A stretch of 64,000 nucleotides of DNA, taken from the NCBI RefSeq assembly GCF_023897065.1, contig NZ_JAMHIV010000017.1, positions 149,985 to 213,984 on the forward strand, read 5' to 3'. Shown here piece by piece: positions 10,452-18,935 of the stretch (the first letter of the stretch is position 1; every line of letters starts with the position of its first letter). The DNA is from Crossiella sp. SN42. Its GTDB lineage: Bacteria; Actinomycetota; Actinomycetes; Mycobacteriales; Pseudonocardiaceae. Below the pieces are notes generated by a model. It searched no databases. It saw nothing but the letters and a program-made list of their open reading frames with translations, and had not been told where the DNA came from. A program made the position numbers and the translations under genes.

Positions 10452-10910
10452 ATGTCCGCTCGCATGGCCCACCCGGTCTACCTGCTGCCCGAGGTGATGA
10501 AGAGCCTGCAGGCCCTGGGCAAGGCGACCGAGCACGACGGAGTGCCCAGCAAGACCCACCAACTGGTGCAGCTGCGCGCCAGCCAGATCAACGGCTGCGG
10601 CGTGTGCGTGGACATGCACTCCCGCATGATGAAGAAGGAAGGAGAGACCGACGAACGCCTCTTCGCGGTAGCCGCCTGGCGCGACACGCCGTACTTCACC
10701 GACGCCGAACGCGCCGCCCTGGACCTGGCCGAGTGCATGACCCGCTTCAGCGACCGCGCCGACCAGGTCCCGGACGAGGTCTGGCACGAGGCCGCCAAGC
10801 ACTACGACGAACCCGCCCTGGCCGCCCTGATCACCTCGATCGCCCTGATCAACGTCTGGAACCGCCTCAACGGCACCATCCGCCAGCCCGCGGGCCAGAC
10901 CTGGAACTGA
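10452..10910 (+). CDS. Carboxymuconolactone decarboxylase / AhpD-family protein
   Basis: 152 residues with AAGGAGA before the ATG. The CxxC-containing motif NGCGVCVDMHSRMMKK is the AhpD-type redox-active site with its downstream His, typical of CMD-family alkylhydroperoxidases. It is the usual partner of ECF41 sigma factors and has an ECF41 promoter. A likely role is peroxide or reactive-organic detoxification in the cytoplasm; the real substrate is unknown. Confidence 0.92.
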   Translation: MSARMAHPVYLLPEVMKSLQALGKATEHDGVPSKTHQLVQLRASQINGCGVCVDMHSRMMKKEGETDERLFAVAAWRDTPYFTDAERAALDLAECMTRFSDRADQVPDEVWHEAAKHYDEPALAALITSIALINVWNRLNGTIRQPAGQTWN

Positions 10911-10953
10911 CACCAGCGCCGCCAGCCATGGTTGAACCCGGTCCCGGGCTATG

Positions 10954-10967
10954 CGTATATTCATACG
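10954..10967. promoter_or_regulatory. Inverted repeat in S9 peptidase promoter region
   Basis: CGTAT-N4-ATACG lies 29 bases before the S9 peptidase start in an AT-rich patch that could also hold a -10 element (TATATT). It is a candidate operator; no regulator can be assigned. Confidence 0.4.
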
Positions 10968-10995
10968 TACAACGCCAAGACGGGGGAGAGCGCAC

Positions 10996-13305
10996 ATGGC
11001 TGACCGGCTTCCTGCCACCGTGTACGCGGCGGCGGAGAACCTGTTGTCGCACACCAGATCCGCGCTGATGGGCGAGGCCAGGGTCCGGCCGCGCTGGCTC
11101 GATGACGGGGCCCGGTTCTGGTACCGGGTCGACGGGCGGTTCGTGCTCGTCGACCCGGTGGCCGGCACCAGGGAACCGGCCTTCGACCACGCCCGGCTGG
11201 CGGCGGCACTCGCCGAGGCGGCCGGACAGCAGGTCGACGCCGGGGAACTGCCGTTCCGGGCGATCGAGCCGGGCGCGGGCACGGTGGCGTTCGTGGCCTT
11301 CGGACAGCGCTGGCGCTGCGACCTGGGCGACTACACCTGCCTGCCCGAACCCGCCCCGGCACTCGGGACGGTGCCCGAGCCCGAGCCCGAGCCCGCGGCC
11401 GACCCCGCGGCCACCGCCGAGCCCGCAGTGCCGTCGCCGGACGGCAAGCTCGCCGTCTTCCGGCGTGGGCACGACCTGTGGGCGCGGTCGATGACCGACG
11501 GCCGGGAGTGGCCGCTGACCACCGACGGAGCGGCCGACCACGACTACGGCGGCTCCGGATTCGGGCCCGGCACGCTGCTGGCCAGGTTCGGGGTGACGCC
11601 GCCGCCCACGGTGGCCTGGTCGCCGGACTCCACCAGGGTGCTGACCAGCCGGGTCGACGTGCGCGAGGTCCGGCAGACGCACCTGGTCCAGGCGATGCCG
11701 GCCGACGGTGGCGCGCCGCGGTTGTTCAGCCAGCGGTCCGCCTATCCGGGGGACGAGCACATCCCGATGGCGGAACTGGTGGTGCTGGAGGTGGCCACCG
11801 GCGCGGTGGTGCGAGGGCGGGGCGCGCCGCTGCCGATGCCGTTGATCTCGCCGGTGGCCTCCGGGGCGGCCTGGTGGGCGGTGGACGGGGCGGTCTACTA
11901 CCTCAGCCAGCCGAGGGACCTGCGGACCTTGTCCCTGCACCGGCTCGACCCGGCGACCGGGGAGGTGCAGACCGTGGTCAGCGAGACGGGGGAGACCCGG
12001 GTGCAGGTCGCGCCGCTGCCCTTCGATCCGCCGCTGGTTCGGCTGGTCCGGGACGGGGCGGAGCTGCTCTGGTACTCCGAGCGGGACGGCAGGGGACACC
12101 TGTACCGCTACGACCGGGCCGGGCGGTTGCTGGGCCGGGTGACCTCGGGGGACTGGGAGGTGCGGCGGATCCTGCACGTCGACGAGGACGCCGCGGTGGT
12201 GTACTTCCTCGCCGCGGGGCTCGTCGAGGCCGATCCGTACCGGCGGTCGGTGTGCCGGGCCGGGCTGGACGGGACCGGGTTCGCTCTGGTCACCGAGGAT
12301 GAGCTGGACCACGTGGTCACCGTGCCGGAGCACGGCGGGTACTTCCTCGACTCGGCCTCCACGGTGGAGCTGCCGCCGGTGACCACCGTGCGCGACTGGT
12401 CCGGGCGGGTGCTCGTCGAGCTGGAGCGGGGCGACCTCCCCACGTCCTGGGCGGCCGGGTGGACGCCGCCGGAGCGGTTCCGGACCACGGCCGCGGACGG
12501 GCACACCCCGATCTACGGCGTGCTGTACCGGCCGCGCGACTTCGACCCGGCCAAGCGGTACCCGGTGATCGACAGCGTGTACCCGGGGCCGCAGGCCACC
12601 AGGGTTGAGCCGTCCTTCGGTCCGGGTGCCCTCGACACGCACGTGGCCTCGCTGACCGCGCTCGGGTTTGTCGTGGTCGCGGTGGACGGGCGGGGCACCC
12701 CGGGCCGGGGCAGGGCCTTCCACGACCACTCCTACGGCAGGCTCGGCGACGCGGGCGGGCTGGCCGACCACCTGACCGCGATCCGCGAGCTGGCGGTGAC
12801 CCGGCCGTGGCTGGACCTGGACCGGGTCGGGGTCTGCGGCATCTCCGGCGGCGGGTACGCCACGGTCCGGGCGATGTGCGCGTACCCCGAGTTCTACCGC
12901 GCCGGGGTGGCGATCAACGGCATGCAGGACAACCGCTACTACCTGCAGGTCTGGGGCGAGAGCTTCGACGGGCCCTACGACGAGCAGACCTACGCCCGCA
13001 GCTCCAACGTGGAGATCGCCGACCGGCTGACCGGCGAGCTGCTGCTGATCCACGGCGGCTCCGACGACAACGTGCACCCGCACCACACCCTGCGCCTGGT
13101 CGACCGGCTGATCGCCGAGGACAAGGACTTCGAGCTGGTGATCGTGCCGGGCGCCGAGCACATGTTCCTCGGCTACGAGCACTACCTGGCCCGGCGGCTG
13201 TGGGACCACTTCGTCCGGCACCTGCTCGGCGTCCAGCCACCGGCCCGCTATCGCCTGAAGCCGACGCCGCTGGACCTCGAGACGCTGGCCGAGCAGTTCA
13301 GCTGA
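10996..13305 (+). CDS. Prolyl oligopeptidase-family (S9, DPP-IV-like) serine peptidase
   Basis: 769 residues, no signal peptide. ATG at 10996 is chosen over an upstream in-frame ATG because of the GGGGGAGAG ribosome-binding site. The N-terminal two-thirds are a beta-propeller (DPP-IV N-terminal type) with an acidic Pro/Glu-rich insertion near residues 125-145. The C-terminal alpha/beta-hydrolase domain has S617 (GISGGGY), D690 (GGSDDNVHPH) and H722 (GAEHMF). S9B enzymes remove X-Pro dipeptides or act as cytoplasmic oligopeptidases. The next gene starts 38 bases downstream, so the two are probably co-transcribed. Confidence 0.92.
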   Translation: MADRLPATVYAAAENLLSHTRSALMGEARVRPRWLDDGARFWYRVDGRFVLVDPVAGTREPAFDHARLAAALAEAAGQQVDAGELPFRAIEPGAGTVAFVAFGQRWRCDLGDYTCLPEPAPALGTVPEPEPEPAADPAATAEPAVPSPDGKLAVFRRGHDLWARSMTDGREWPLTTDGAADHDYGGSGFGPGTLLARFGVTPPPTVAWSPDSTRVLTSRVDVREVRQTHLVQAMPADGGAPRLFSQRSAYPGDEHIPMAELVVLEVATGAVVRGRGAPLPMPLISPVASGAAWWAVDGAVYYLSQPRDLRTLSLHRLDPATGEVQTVVSETGETRVQVAPLPFDPPLVRLVRDGAELLWYSERDGRGHLYRYDRAGRLLGRVTSGDWEVRRILHVDEDAAVVYFLAAGLVEADPYRRSVCRAGLDGTGFALVTEDELDHVVTVPEHGGYFLDSASTVELPPVTTVRDWSGRVLVELERGDLPTSWAAGWTPPERFRTTAADGHTPIYGVLYRPRDFDPAKRYPVIDSVYPGPQATRVEPSFGPGALDTHVASLTALGFVVVAVDGRGTPGRGRAFHDHSYGRLGDAGGLADHLTAIRELAVTRPWLDLDRVGVCGISGGGYATVRAMCAYPEFYRAGVAINGMQDNRYYLQVWGESFDGPYDEQTYARSSNVEIADRLTGELLLIHGGSDDNVHPHHTLRLVDRLIAEDKDFELVIVPGAEHMFLGYEHYLARRLWDHFVRHLLGVQPPARYRLKPTPLDLETLAEQFS

Positions 13306-13343
13306 GACAAGCACATCAAGCACTCAGGAGAGGGGAAATCGAG

Positions 13344-14231
13344 ATGACCCAGGCAGTCGCGCCGCCGCTGGGCGAGCACGTGCGGGTGGGCGGGCGGACG
13401 CTGTACACGCACCGGTCCGGCAACGGGGGTCCGCCGGTGGTGTTCCTGCCCGGCGCGAGCATGGTCGGCCTGCACTACCTCAACATCCACGACCGGATCG
13501 CCGAGCACACCACCAGCGTGCTCTACGACCGGGCGGGCACCGGCTACAGCGAGCGGATCCCGTTGCCGCGCAGCGCGGCCGAGGTCGCCGACGAGCTGCG
13601 CGGGCTGTTGTGGGCCACCGATGTGCGCGGGCCGTACGTCCTGGTCGCGCACTCCCTCGGCGGGGTCTACGCGCGCCGGTTCGCCCAGCGCTACCCGGAC
13701 CAGGTGGCCGCGCTGGTGTCGCTGGAGGGCGCGCACGAGGACTGGGACGACTACATGCCGCCCGAGCTGCGCGTCCAGCACGGGGCCGCGGACGCGCCCA
13801 TGCCCGAGTTGCCCGCGGAGACCGTCCAACGGTTCCGCGAGCTGATCACCGCGAAGCTGGCCGGCTGGCCCGAGGCGGTCCGCGAGCCGATGATCGAAGC
13901 ACAGCTGAGCCTGGACTGGATGCGAATCGGCGCGGCCGAGCGGTCCAACCTGGTAGCGGTGTTCGCCGAGCTGCGCCGCGGCGGGCCGATCCCGGACGTG
14001 CCGTACCTGCTGTTCACCGCCAACGGCATCGACCCCGGCCAGCGGCTGTTCCTGTCCGAGGAGCTGCTGCGGGTGCAGGGCGAGCGCAAACTGGCGATGT
14101 ACCAGGCGCTGGCCGCCGCCGCACCGCGCGGCGAGCACCGCGTGCTGGCCGAGGCCGGCCACAGCTGGCTGACCATGGACCAGCCGGAAGAGGTCGTCCA
14201 GGGCATCCTGGACGTCCTCAACCGGATCTAG
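13344..14231 (+). CDS. Alpha/beta-hydrolase fold protein
   Basis: 295 residues, ATG at 13344 behind AGGAGAGGGG. The nucleophile elbow AHSLGGVYARRFA and the terminal His in EAGHSWL are visible, and an acidic residue lies in FTANGIDPG. There is no lid or secretion signal, so it is probably a cytoplasmic esterase, amidase or C-C hydrolase. It follows the S9 peptidase gene in the same direction. The substrate is unknown. Confidence 0.88.
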   Translation: MTQAVAPPLGEHVRVGGRTLYTHRSGNGGPPVVFLPGASMVGLHYLNIHDRIAEHTTSVLYDRAGTGYSERIPLPRSAAEVADELRGLLWATDVRGPYVLVAHSLGGVYARRFAQRYPDQVAALVSLEGAHEDWDDYMPPELRVQHGAADAPMPELPAETVQRFRELITAKLAGWPEAVREPMIEAQLSLDWMRIGAAERSNLVAVFAELRRGGPIPDVPYLLFTANGIDPGQRLFLSEELLRVQGERKLAMYQALAAAAPRGEHRVLAEAGHSWLTMDQPEEVVQGILDVLNRI

Positions 14232-14261
14232 CTGTCCACAAAGGACTCAACGGCGGTGGGC

Positions 14262-15776
14262 TCAGCGACCGCCGCGGCGGCTGCCTGCCCTGCTGCGCGA
14301 GGAGAACGTCGCCGCGCTCCCAGTGGGCGCGGGCGGCCGCGCGGCGGTGTCGGCTTCCTTGCCGGCCCGCGTGCGCGGCTTGGCCGCCGCACCGGAGCGC
14401 TGGCCGGAACCACCGCGCCGGGAACCACCGCGCTCGGCACCGGCGCGCTCACCGGAAACCCCGCGCTCGCCGGCACCGGCGCGCGAACCCGAGCCACCGC
14501 GACCGGCACCGGCACGCTGGCCGGAACCGTTGCGGCGCCCGGGGTTCCGCGCGGTGTCGGTGATCGCGGAGGGCACCGGCGGCGTGACGTAGCTGCGCTC
14601 GCCGACGGCCAGCTCAGCCAGCAGCGAATGCTCCGGCGTCACGTGGGTCAGCCGCGGCTTGATGCCGGCCTTGCGGGTCAGGTCGCGCACGTCGGCGGCC
14701 TGGTCGGCGGTCATCAGCGTGACCACCGTGCCCGCGGCGCCGGCGCGGGCGGTGCGGCCCGAGCGGTGCAGGTAAGCCTTGTGCTCCATGGGCGGATCGG
14801 CGTGCACGACCAGCGTGACGTCGTCCACGTGGATGCCGCGGGCGGCGATGTCGGTGGCCACCAGGGTGCGCACCCGGCCCTCGGCGAAGGCGCCCAGGTT
14901 GCGGGTGCGCGCGGACTGGCCCAGGTTGCCGTGCAGCTCGACCGCGGGCACGCCCGAGGCGATGAGCTGCTTGGTCAGCTTGGTCGCCCCGCGCTTGGTG
15001 CGGGTGAACACCACGGTGCGGCCGGGAGCCGCGGTCAGGTCGGCCAGCACCGGCAGCCGGTGCTCGGCGCGGACCTGCAGCACGTGGTGGGTCATCGCGT
15101 CCACCGGCGACTGCGCCGAGTCGACGCTGTGCGTGACCGGGTTGCTGAGGTAGCGGCGGACCAGGGTGTCCACCCCGCTGTCCAGGGTGGCGGAGAACAG
15201 CAGCCGCTGACCGCCCTTGGGCGTGGTGTCCAGCAGCTTGCGCACCACCGGCAGGAAGCCGAGGTCGGCCATGTGGTCGGCCTCGTCCAGCACGGTGACC
15301 TCCACCGCGTCCAGGTTGGCGTGGCCCTCGCCCATGTGGTCGGCGAGCCTGCCGGGGCAGGCCACCAGGATGTCCACGCCGGCGCGCAGCGCGTTGATCT
15401 GCGGGCGCGCGGCCACCCCGCCGAAGACGGTCAGCGTGCGCAGCCGCAACGCCTTGGCCAGCGGGGCGAGGGACTCGGTGATCTGACCCGCGAGCTCGCG
15501 GGTCGGCGCGAGGATGAGCGCGCGCGGCCTGCCCGGCCGCCGGGGCGTGCCGCTGGCGGCCAGCCTGGACAGCACCGGCAGCAGGAAGGCGTAGGTCTTG
15601 CCGGAGCCGGTGCGGCCACGGCCGAGCACGTCCCGCCCGGCCAGCGAGTCCGGCAGGGTCGCCGTCTGGATCGGGAACGGGGTGCTGATGCCCTGGTCCG
15701 CGAGCACCGCGGTGAGGGCCTGGGGAACGCCGAGCTCGGCGAAGGAAAGCGTGGTGTTGGGGCGGCGGGCCGCCAT
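14262..15776 (-). CDS. DEAD-box RNA helicase with Arg/Gly-rich tail
   Basis: 504 residues. ATG at 15776 has GGAG five bases upstream and places the Q-motif FAELGVP near the N-terminus. Visible motifs are Walker A (GRTGSGKT), DEAD (LDEADHM), SAT (FSATL), TDIAARGIHVDD and HRSGRTARAG. The last 110 residues are rich in RGG, SG and RAGAG repeats, a low-complexity RNA-binding tail. It unwinds short RNA duplexes, as in ribosome assembly or cold adaptation (RhlE-like group). It stands alone. Confidence 0.94.
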   Translation of the reverse strand: MAARRPNTTLSFAELGVPQALTAVLADQGISTPFPIQTATLPDSLAGRDVLGRGRTGSGKTYAFLLPVLSRLAASGTPRRPGRPRALILAPTRELAGQITESLAPLAKALRLRTLTVFGGVAARPQINALRAGVDILVACPGRLADHMGEGHANLDAVEVTVLDEADHMADLGFLPVVRKLLDTTPKGGQRLLFSATLDSGVDTLVRRYLSNPVTHSVDSAQSPVDAMTHHVLQVRAEHRLPVLADLTAAPGRTVVFTRTKRGATKLTKQLIASGVPAVELHGNLGQSARTRNLGAFAEGRVRTLVATDIAARGIHVDDVTLVVHADPPMEHKAYLHRSGRTARAGAAGTVVTLMTADQAADVRDLTRKAGIKPRLTHVTPEHSLLAELAVGERSYVTPPVPSAITDTARNPGRRNGSGQRAGAGRGGSGSRAGAGERGVSGERAGAERGGSRRGGSGQRSGAAAKPRTRAGKEADTAARPPAPTGSAATFSSRSRAGSRRGGR

Positions 15777-15912
15777 GCAGTCTCCGAACGTCTGAGGGGT
15801 CGTCCTGCCCGGCGCGGATGATCCGCAGCGCAAAGGTGGATCGACCTAGAGGGCAGCCCGAGGCAGAACTGAGCGGGCCGCGTCTCCAGTGTAGCTGAGT
15901 CCACTGATCTAG

Positions 15913-16881
15913 TCAGATGGAAATGACCACCTTGCCGAGCGGATGGCCCTCGTGCACGTACTGGATCGCCTTCGCCGCCTCGGCCAGCGGAAACACCCGG
16001 TCGAGCACCGGTGTGAGCTTGCCCTCCCCGGCCAGTCCGGCCAGGAACGCGAAGTCCGCCCCGCGCTCGCTGCTGAACAGCCCGCGCAAGCGCTGACCGA
16101 TCAGCGGTGACAGCAGCGCTGCCCGCAGCACCCGGTCGGTGCCGCCGAACCAGCGCCCGGCCCCCTCACTGCCGACGATCACCAGCGTGCCGCCCGGGGT
16201 CAGCGCCCGCCGCAGCTGGGCCAGCGGCTGACCACCCGCGGTGTCCAGGACCAGGTCGTACCGGGTGCCGTCCACGAAGTCGGCCGTGCTCCGGTCGATC
16301 ACCCGGTCCGCGCCGAGCGAGCGCACCAGCTCCGTCCGGCTCGGCCCGCACACCCCGGTCACCCGCGCGCCGAACTCCTTGGCCAGTTGCACCGCGAAGC
16401 TGCCCACACCCCCACCGGCCCCGGTGACCAGCACCTGCTGCCCCGCCCGCACCTGCCCGAGATCCCGCAACCCCTGCAACGCGGTCCCACCGGAGACGGG
16501 CATGGCCGCGGCCTGCTCGAAGCTGAGGTTCGCCGGTTTGACCGCCAGCTGGTCCGCCCTGGCACACGCGTACTCGGCGAAGGACCCAGCACTGGTCCCG
16601 AACACCGCGTCCCCGGCCCGGAACCCGGTCACCCCGGCCCCGACCGACTCCACCACCCCCGCCACGTCCCGCCCGCGCACCGCCACCTTCGGCCTGCGCA
16701 GACCGAACCCGGCCAGCCGCACCAGGTACGGCAACCCGGTCATCAGGTGCCACACATCCGGCCCCACCCCGGCCGCGCGCACCCGCAGCAACACCTCGTC
16801 CGCACCCGGCTCCGGAATGGGAATGTCCTTGAACGCCAACACATCCGTCGAGCCGTACCGGTCCTGCGTGATCGCCTTCAC
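15913..16881 (-). CDS. NAD(P)-dependent MDR oxidoreductase (quinone reductase-like)
   Basis: 322 residues, GTG at 16881 with GGAG upstream, overlapping the stop of the HTH gene by 4 bases. It has the GroES-like N-terminal fold (AVRGRDVAGVVESVG) and a Rossmann motif VLVTGAGGGVGSFAVQLAK. It lacks the Cys/His ligands of zinc-type alcohol dehydrogenases, which points to the quinone/enoyl reductase branch. It is the last gene of a three-gene unit with the XRE regulator and a membrane protein. Confidence 0.9.
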   Translation of the reverse strand: MKAITQDRYGSTDVLAFKDIPIPEPGADEVLLRVRAAGVGPDVWHLMTGLPYLVRLAGFGLRRPKVAVRGRDVAGVVESVGAGVTGFRAGDAVFGTSAGSFAEYACARADQLAVKPANLSFEQAAAMPVSGGTALQGLRDLGQVRAGQQVLVTGAGGGVGSFAVQLAKEFGARVTGVCGPSRTELVRSLGADRVIDRSTADFVDGTRYDLVLDTAGGQPLAQLRRALTPGGTLVIVGSEGAGRWFGGTDRVLRAALLSPLIGQRLRGLFSSERGADFAFLAGLAGEGKLTPVLDRVFPLAEAAKAIQYVHEGHPLGKVVISI

Positions 16882-17108
16882 GGCCGCTCCTCCGCATCTC
16901 CCGGGTACTGGAAAACCTGCTCGAGCGGCACGTTGAACACCCGTGCGATCTGGAACGCCATCTCCAACGAGGGCGAGTACCGCCCGGCCTCGATGGCGAT
17001 GACCGTCTGCCGCGTCACCCCGATCCGCTCGGCCAGCTCCGCCTGCGTCAGCTGCCCGTGCTCGAACCGCAGCGCCCGGATCGAGTTGGTCACCCTGGTC
17101 GGCTTCAC
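16878..17108 (-). CDS. Small XRE-type HTH regulator
   Basis: 76 residues, almost entirely a Cro/CI helix-turn-helix: LTQAELAERIGVTRQTVIAI followed by EAGRYSPSLEMAFQIARVF. Such minimal XRE proteins are usually paired with a small membrane protein, as here. The GTG start overlaps the preceding stop (GTGA), as does its own stop with the next gene, so translation is coupled. It may autorepress through the repeated ATGTAAAGAA sites upstream of the operon. Confidence 0.9.
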   Translation of the reverse strand: MKPTRVTNSIRALRFEHGQLTQAELAERIGVTRQTVIAIEAGRYSPSLEMAFQIARVFNVPLEQVFQYPGDAEERP

Positions 17109-17512
17109 CACGGCTGGAACCCCCGCCGGTAGGCGACCACCTTGGCCGTCGAGCCGAGCACCGCGGAGAGCACAAACGCCAGGTAGATCGCGTTGGCGAT
17201 CCAGAAGTGCGCCGCCCCCGCCAGCGCCAGCCCCAGCGCGCCCACCCCGCCGAGCACCACGAACGACTGCCCGACGTGCTCCCCGAACCGCCCGATCTCC
17301 CGGTCCCGCTGGTCCACCCGGCCGTCCGCGCCCGGCGTCAGGACCGAGGCCACGATGTGCAGCACGATCCCCGCCACGATCCCGCCGCCGATGGTCCACA
17401 ACATCGTCGGCACATAGGACGCCGCCAGGCCGAACACCAGGACGAGATAGGTGCCGTAGCCGCAGATCGCGACCACCAGCAAGATCCACGCCCGCTTCTC
17501 TTCAATCGCCAT
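17105..17512 (-). CDS. Small integral membrane protein paired with XRE regulator
   Basis: 135 residues with four predicted membrane helices (about 8-30, 36-57, 84-102 and 104-124). A charged loop RVDQRDREIGRFGEHVGQ separates helices two and three. No family is confidently recognised beyond the recurrent pairing with tiny XRE repressors. It is the first gene of the operon, preceded by a strong sigma-70-like promoter. Confidence 0.8.
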   Translation of the reverse strand: MAIEEKRAWILLVVAICGYGTYLVLVFGLAASYVPTMLWTIGGGIVAGIVLHIVASVLTPGADGRVDQRDREIGRFGEHVGQSFVVLGGVGALGLALAGAAHFWIANAIYLAFVLSAVLGSTAKVVAYRRGFQPW

Positions 17513-17517
17513 GCCGC

Positions 17518-17557
17518 CCCCATGTAAAGAAAACTTGACATGGGCCAATGTAAAGAA
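17518..17557. promoter_or_regulatory. Two direct repeats ATGTAAAGAA, candidate XRE operators
   Basis: Copies at 17522-17531 and 17549-17558 (wider matches CCATGTAAAGAA and CCAATGTAAAGAA) are 27 bp apart. One overlaps the -10 element and the other lies in the untranslated leader of the membrane-protein/XRE operon. Autorepression is inferred. Confidence 0.5.
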
Positions 17558-17575
17558 GACCCGACACGATGTCAA
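17547..17575 (-). promoter_or_regulatory. Strong housekeeping promoter of membrane/XRE operon
   Basis: On the minus strand, TTGACA (17575-17570), a 17-base spacer, then TACATT (17552-17547), about 35 bases before the ATG. This is one of the few near-consensus promoters visible in the window. Confidence 0.75.
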
Positions 17576-17644
17576 ACATTCTTGACCTCGACCGGCTGGG
17601 CGAAACCGGTGCCCGGCGGCGCGACGGCCGAGTACGGTGCACCG

Positions 17645-18196
17645 ATGTCCGAGGACCAGGTGACCCACCGGTGCCCATGGCTGTTCGGCAGTGAATGGGG
17701 AATATCGCTGGTGTTCCTGGCCAACGAGCGGCATCCCGGCACCGTCGACATCCGCCACCAGGACACTCAGCTGATCTTCGCGATCCTGGGCCGCCTGCTG
17801 CTCCGGCTGGCGAGCGACCTGGGTCGCACCACCAGGGACATGACCGTCCTCGACGACGTCCCGGTCGCCGAGCTGGTGACCAGGCTGACCTCGTTCGCGG
17901 ACTTCCGGCAACTGTGCGCCGCCACCGACCTGGGGACCTCGCCCGAGCTGAGTCACCCGGTGCACATCGTCAGGGCCGAAGCCGAACACGCGGAGCTGAC
18001 CGCGCTGCTCCGGCACGCGGACTCGGGCCGGCTGCTCGGCCGGCTGCACGAGCAGTGCCTGGCGGTCTGCCGGAACGTGCGCGGCCCGCAGAGTCAGCAC
18101 TGGACCTTGTGGAACGTCCGCTACCTCGCGCTGCGGATGGAACGCGACCGGATCGCGTCACGAGGCCAGACTACGAACGACTCGCGTCACAAGTGA
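17645..18196 (+). CDS. Protein of unknown function
   Basis: 183 residues from ATG 17645. The sequence is predicted mostly helical after residue 30 (ILGRLLLRLASDLGRTTRDM and following) with several Cys and Trp residues. No signal peptide, membrane segment or recognisable domain is seen. A TACGGT hexamer about 10 bases upstream suggests a leaderless or very short leader. The gene is isolated and divergent from the XRE operon. Coding is supported by third-position GC bias; function is not known. Confidence 0.6.
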   Translation: MSEDQVTHRCPWLFGSEWGISLVFLANERHPGTVDIRHQDTQLIFAILGRLLLRLASDLGRTTRDMTVLDDVPVAELVTRLTSFADFRQLCAATDLGTSPELSHPVHIVRAEAEHAELTALLRHADSGRLLGRLHEQCLAVCRNVRGPQSQHWTLWNVRYLALRMERDRIASRGQTTNDSRHK

Positions 18197-18253
18197 TGTC
18201 ACGCAGACTGGGTTGTGATCTTGCTGGTCGGCGTTTCCGCTGGTGAGAGATGG

Positions 18254-18326
18254 TGGCCCCGGCAGGATTCGAACCTGCGACACCCGCTTTAGGAGAGCGG
18301 TGCTCTATCCCCTGAGCTACGAGGCC
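18254..18326 (-). tRNA. tRNA-Arg (CCT)
   Basis: A 73-nt cloverleaf: 7-bp acceptor stem GGCCTCG/CGGGGCC with one wobble pair, anticodon loop CTCCTAA giving CCU, and T-arm GCAGGTTCGAATCCTGC. The CCA tail is encoded at 18251-18253. Confidence 0.96.
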
Positions 18327-18386
18327 GGGACAAGCACCGTCAGCCTAGCGGGTGCGCGGCTGCTTGTCCTCGGCGGCTCGGGCCTT

Positions 18387-18432
18387 GCCCGGAGGGGGTG
18401 GTGGAGATCGCACCCACGGTTCCCCTCCGGGC
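18387..18432 (-). terminator. Inverted repeat after thioredoxin operon
   Basis: An 11-bp perfect stem (18387-18397 with 18422-18432) with a 24-base loop starts 9 bases after the stop of the secreted thioredoxin gene on the minus strand. Confidence 0.6.
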
Positions 18433-18441
18433 GGCCTGGGC

Positions 18442-18906
18442 TCAGCCCTTGGCGAGCTGGGCGTTGATCCAGTTCTTCAGGTCGCGCTCGGCGTTGGCGC
18501 CGCCGTAGCCGATCCTGCGGGAGTCGGGCAGGTCCGCGGCGTTGCGGATGCCCTGCAGGGTGGGCAGGTACTTGACGTTGTGCTTGGTCAGGATCGCCTT
18601 GGACTCATCCGCGTCGACCTCGGCCAGCAGCCACTTGCCACCGCTCTCCCTGGCCATCTTCTCGATGACCGGCTTCATCTTCTGGCACGGCGGACACCAG
18701 GTGGCGCCGAAGTCCATGATGACCAGCTTCTGCTTGGAGGTCTCCATGACCTGGTTGTAGTTGGCGTCGGTGACGTGGACGATGTTCTCCTCCGCCCGGA
18801 CGCTGGCGGACTCCAGGCTGCTGGGCGCGGCGGAGGCGGTGCCGGCCAGGGCGGCCGTGGCCAGCGCGGCCGCGGCCAGTGCGGCGGCGAAACGGGTCTT
18901 GCGCAT
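18442..18906 (-). CDS. Secreted thioredoxin-fold protein
   Basis: 154 residues. A signal peptide (about 1-26, ending ASA) is followed by a thioredoxin domain with WCPPCQ instead of the usual WCGPC and the cis-Pro motif YLPTL. The Pro in the CxxC makes it closer to TlpA/DsbE-like reductants than to cytoplasmic thioredoxin. It is the last gene of an operon with the M1-like protein, rhodanese and permease, and probably acts on extracytoplasmic disulfides. Confidence 0.92.
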   Translation of the reverse strand: MRKTRFAAALAAAALATAALAGTASAAPSSLESASVRAEENIVHVTDANYNQVMETSKQKLVIMDFGATWCPPCQKMKPVIEKMARESGGKWLLAEVDADESKAILTKHNVKYLPTLQGIRNAADLPDSRRIGYGGANAERDLKNWINAQLAKG

Positions 18907-18935
18907 GGTGGTTCCTTTCGATCAATGGTGGGACA

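Noticed and set aside
10867..13323. 818-codon open frame on the minus strand opposite the S9 peptidase gene
   Set aside because: It is the mirror of a strongly coding GC-rich gene with all S9 motifs; its product is Val/Arg/Gly/His-rich without domains.
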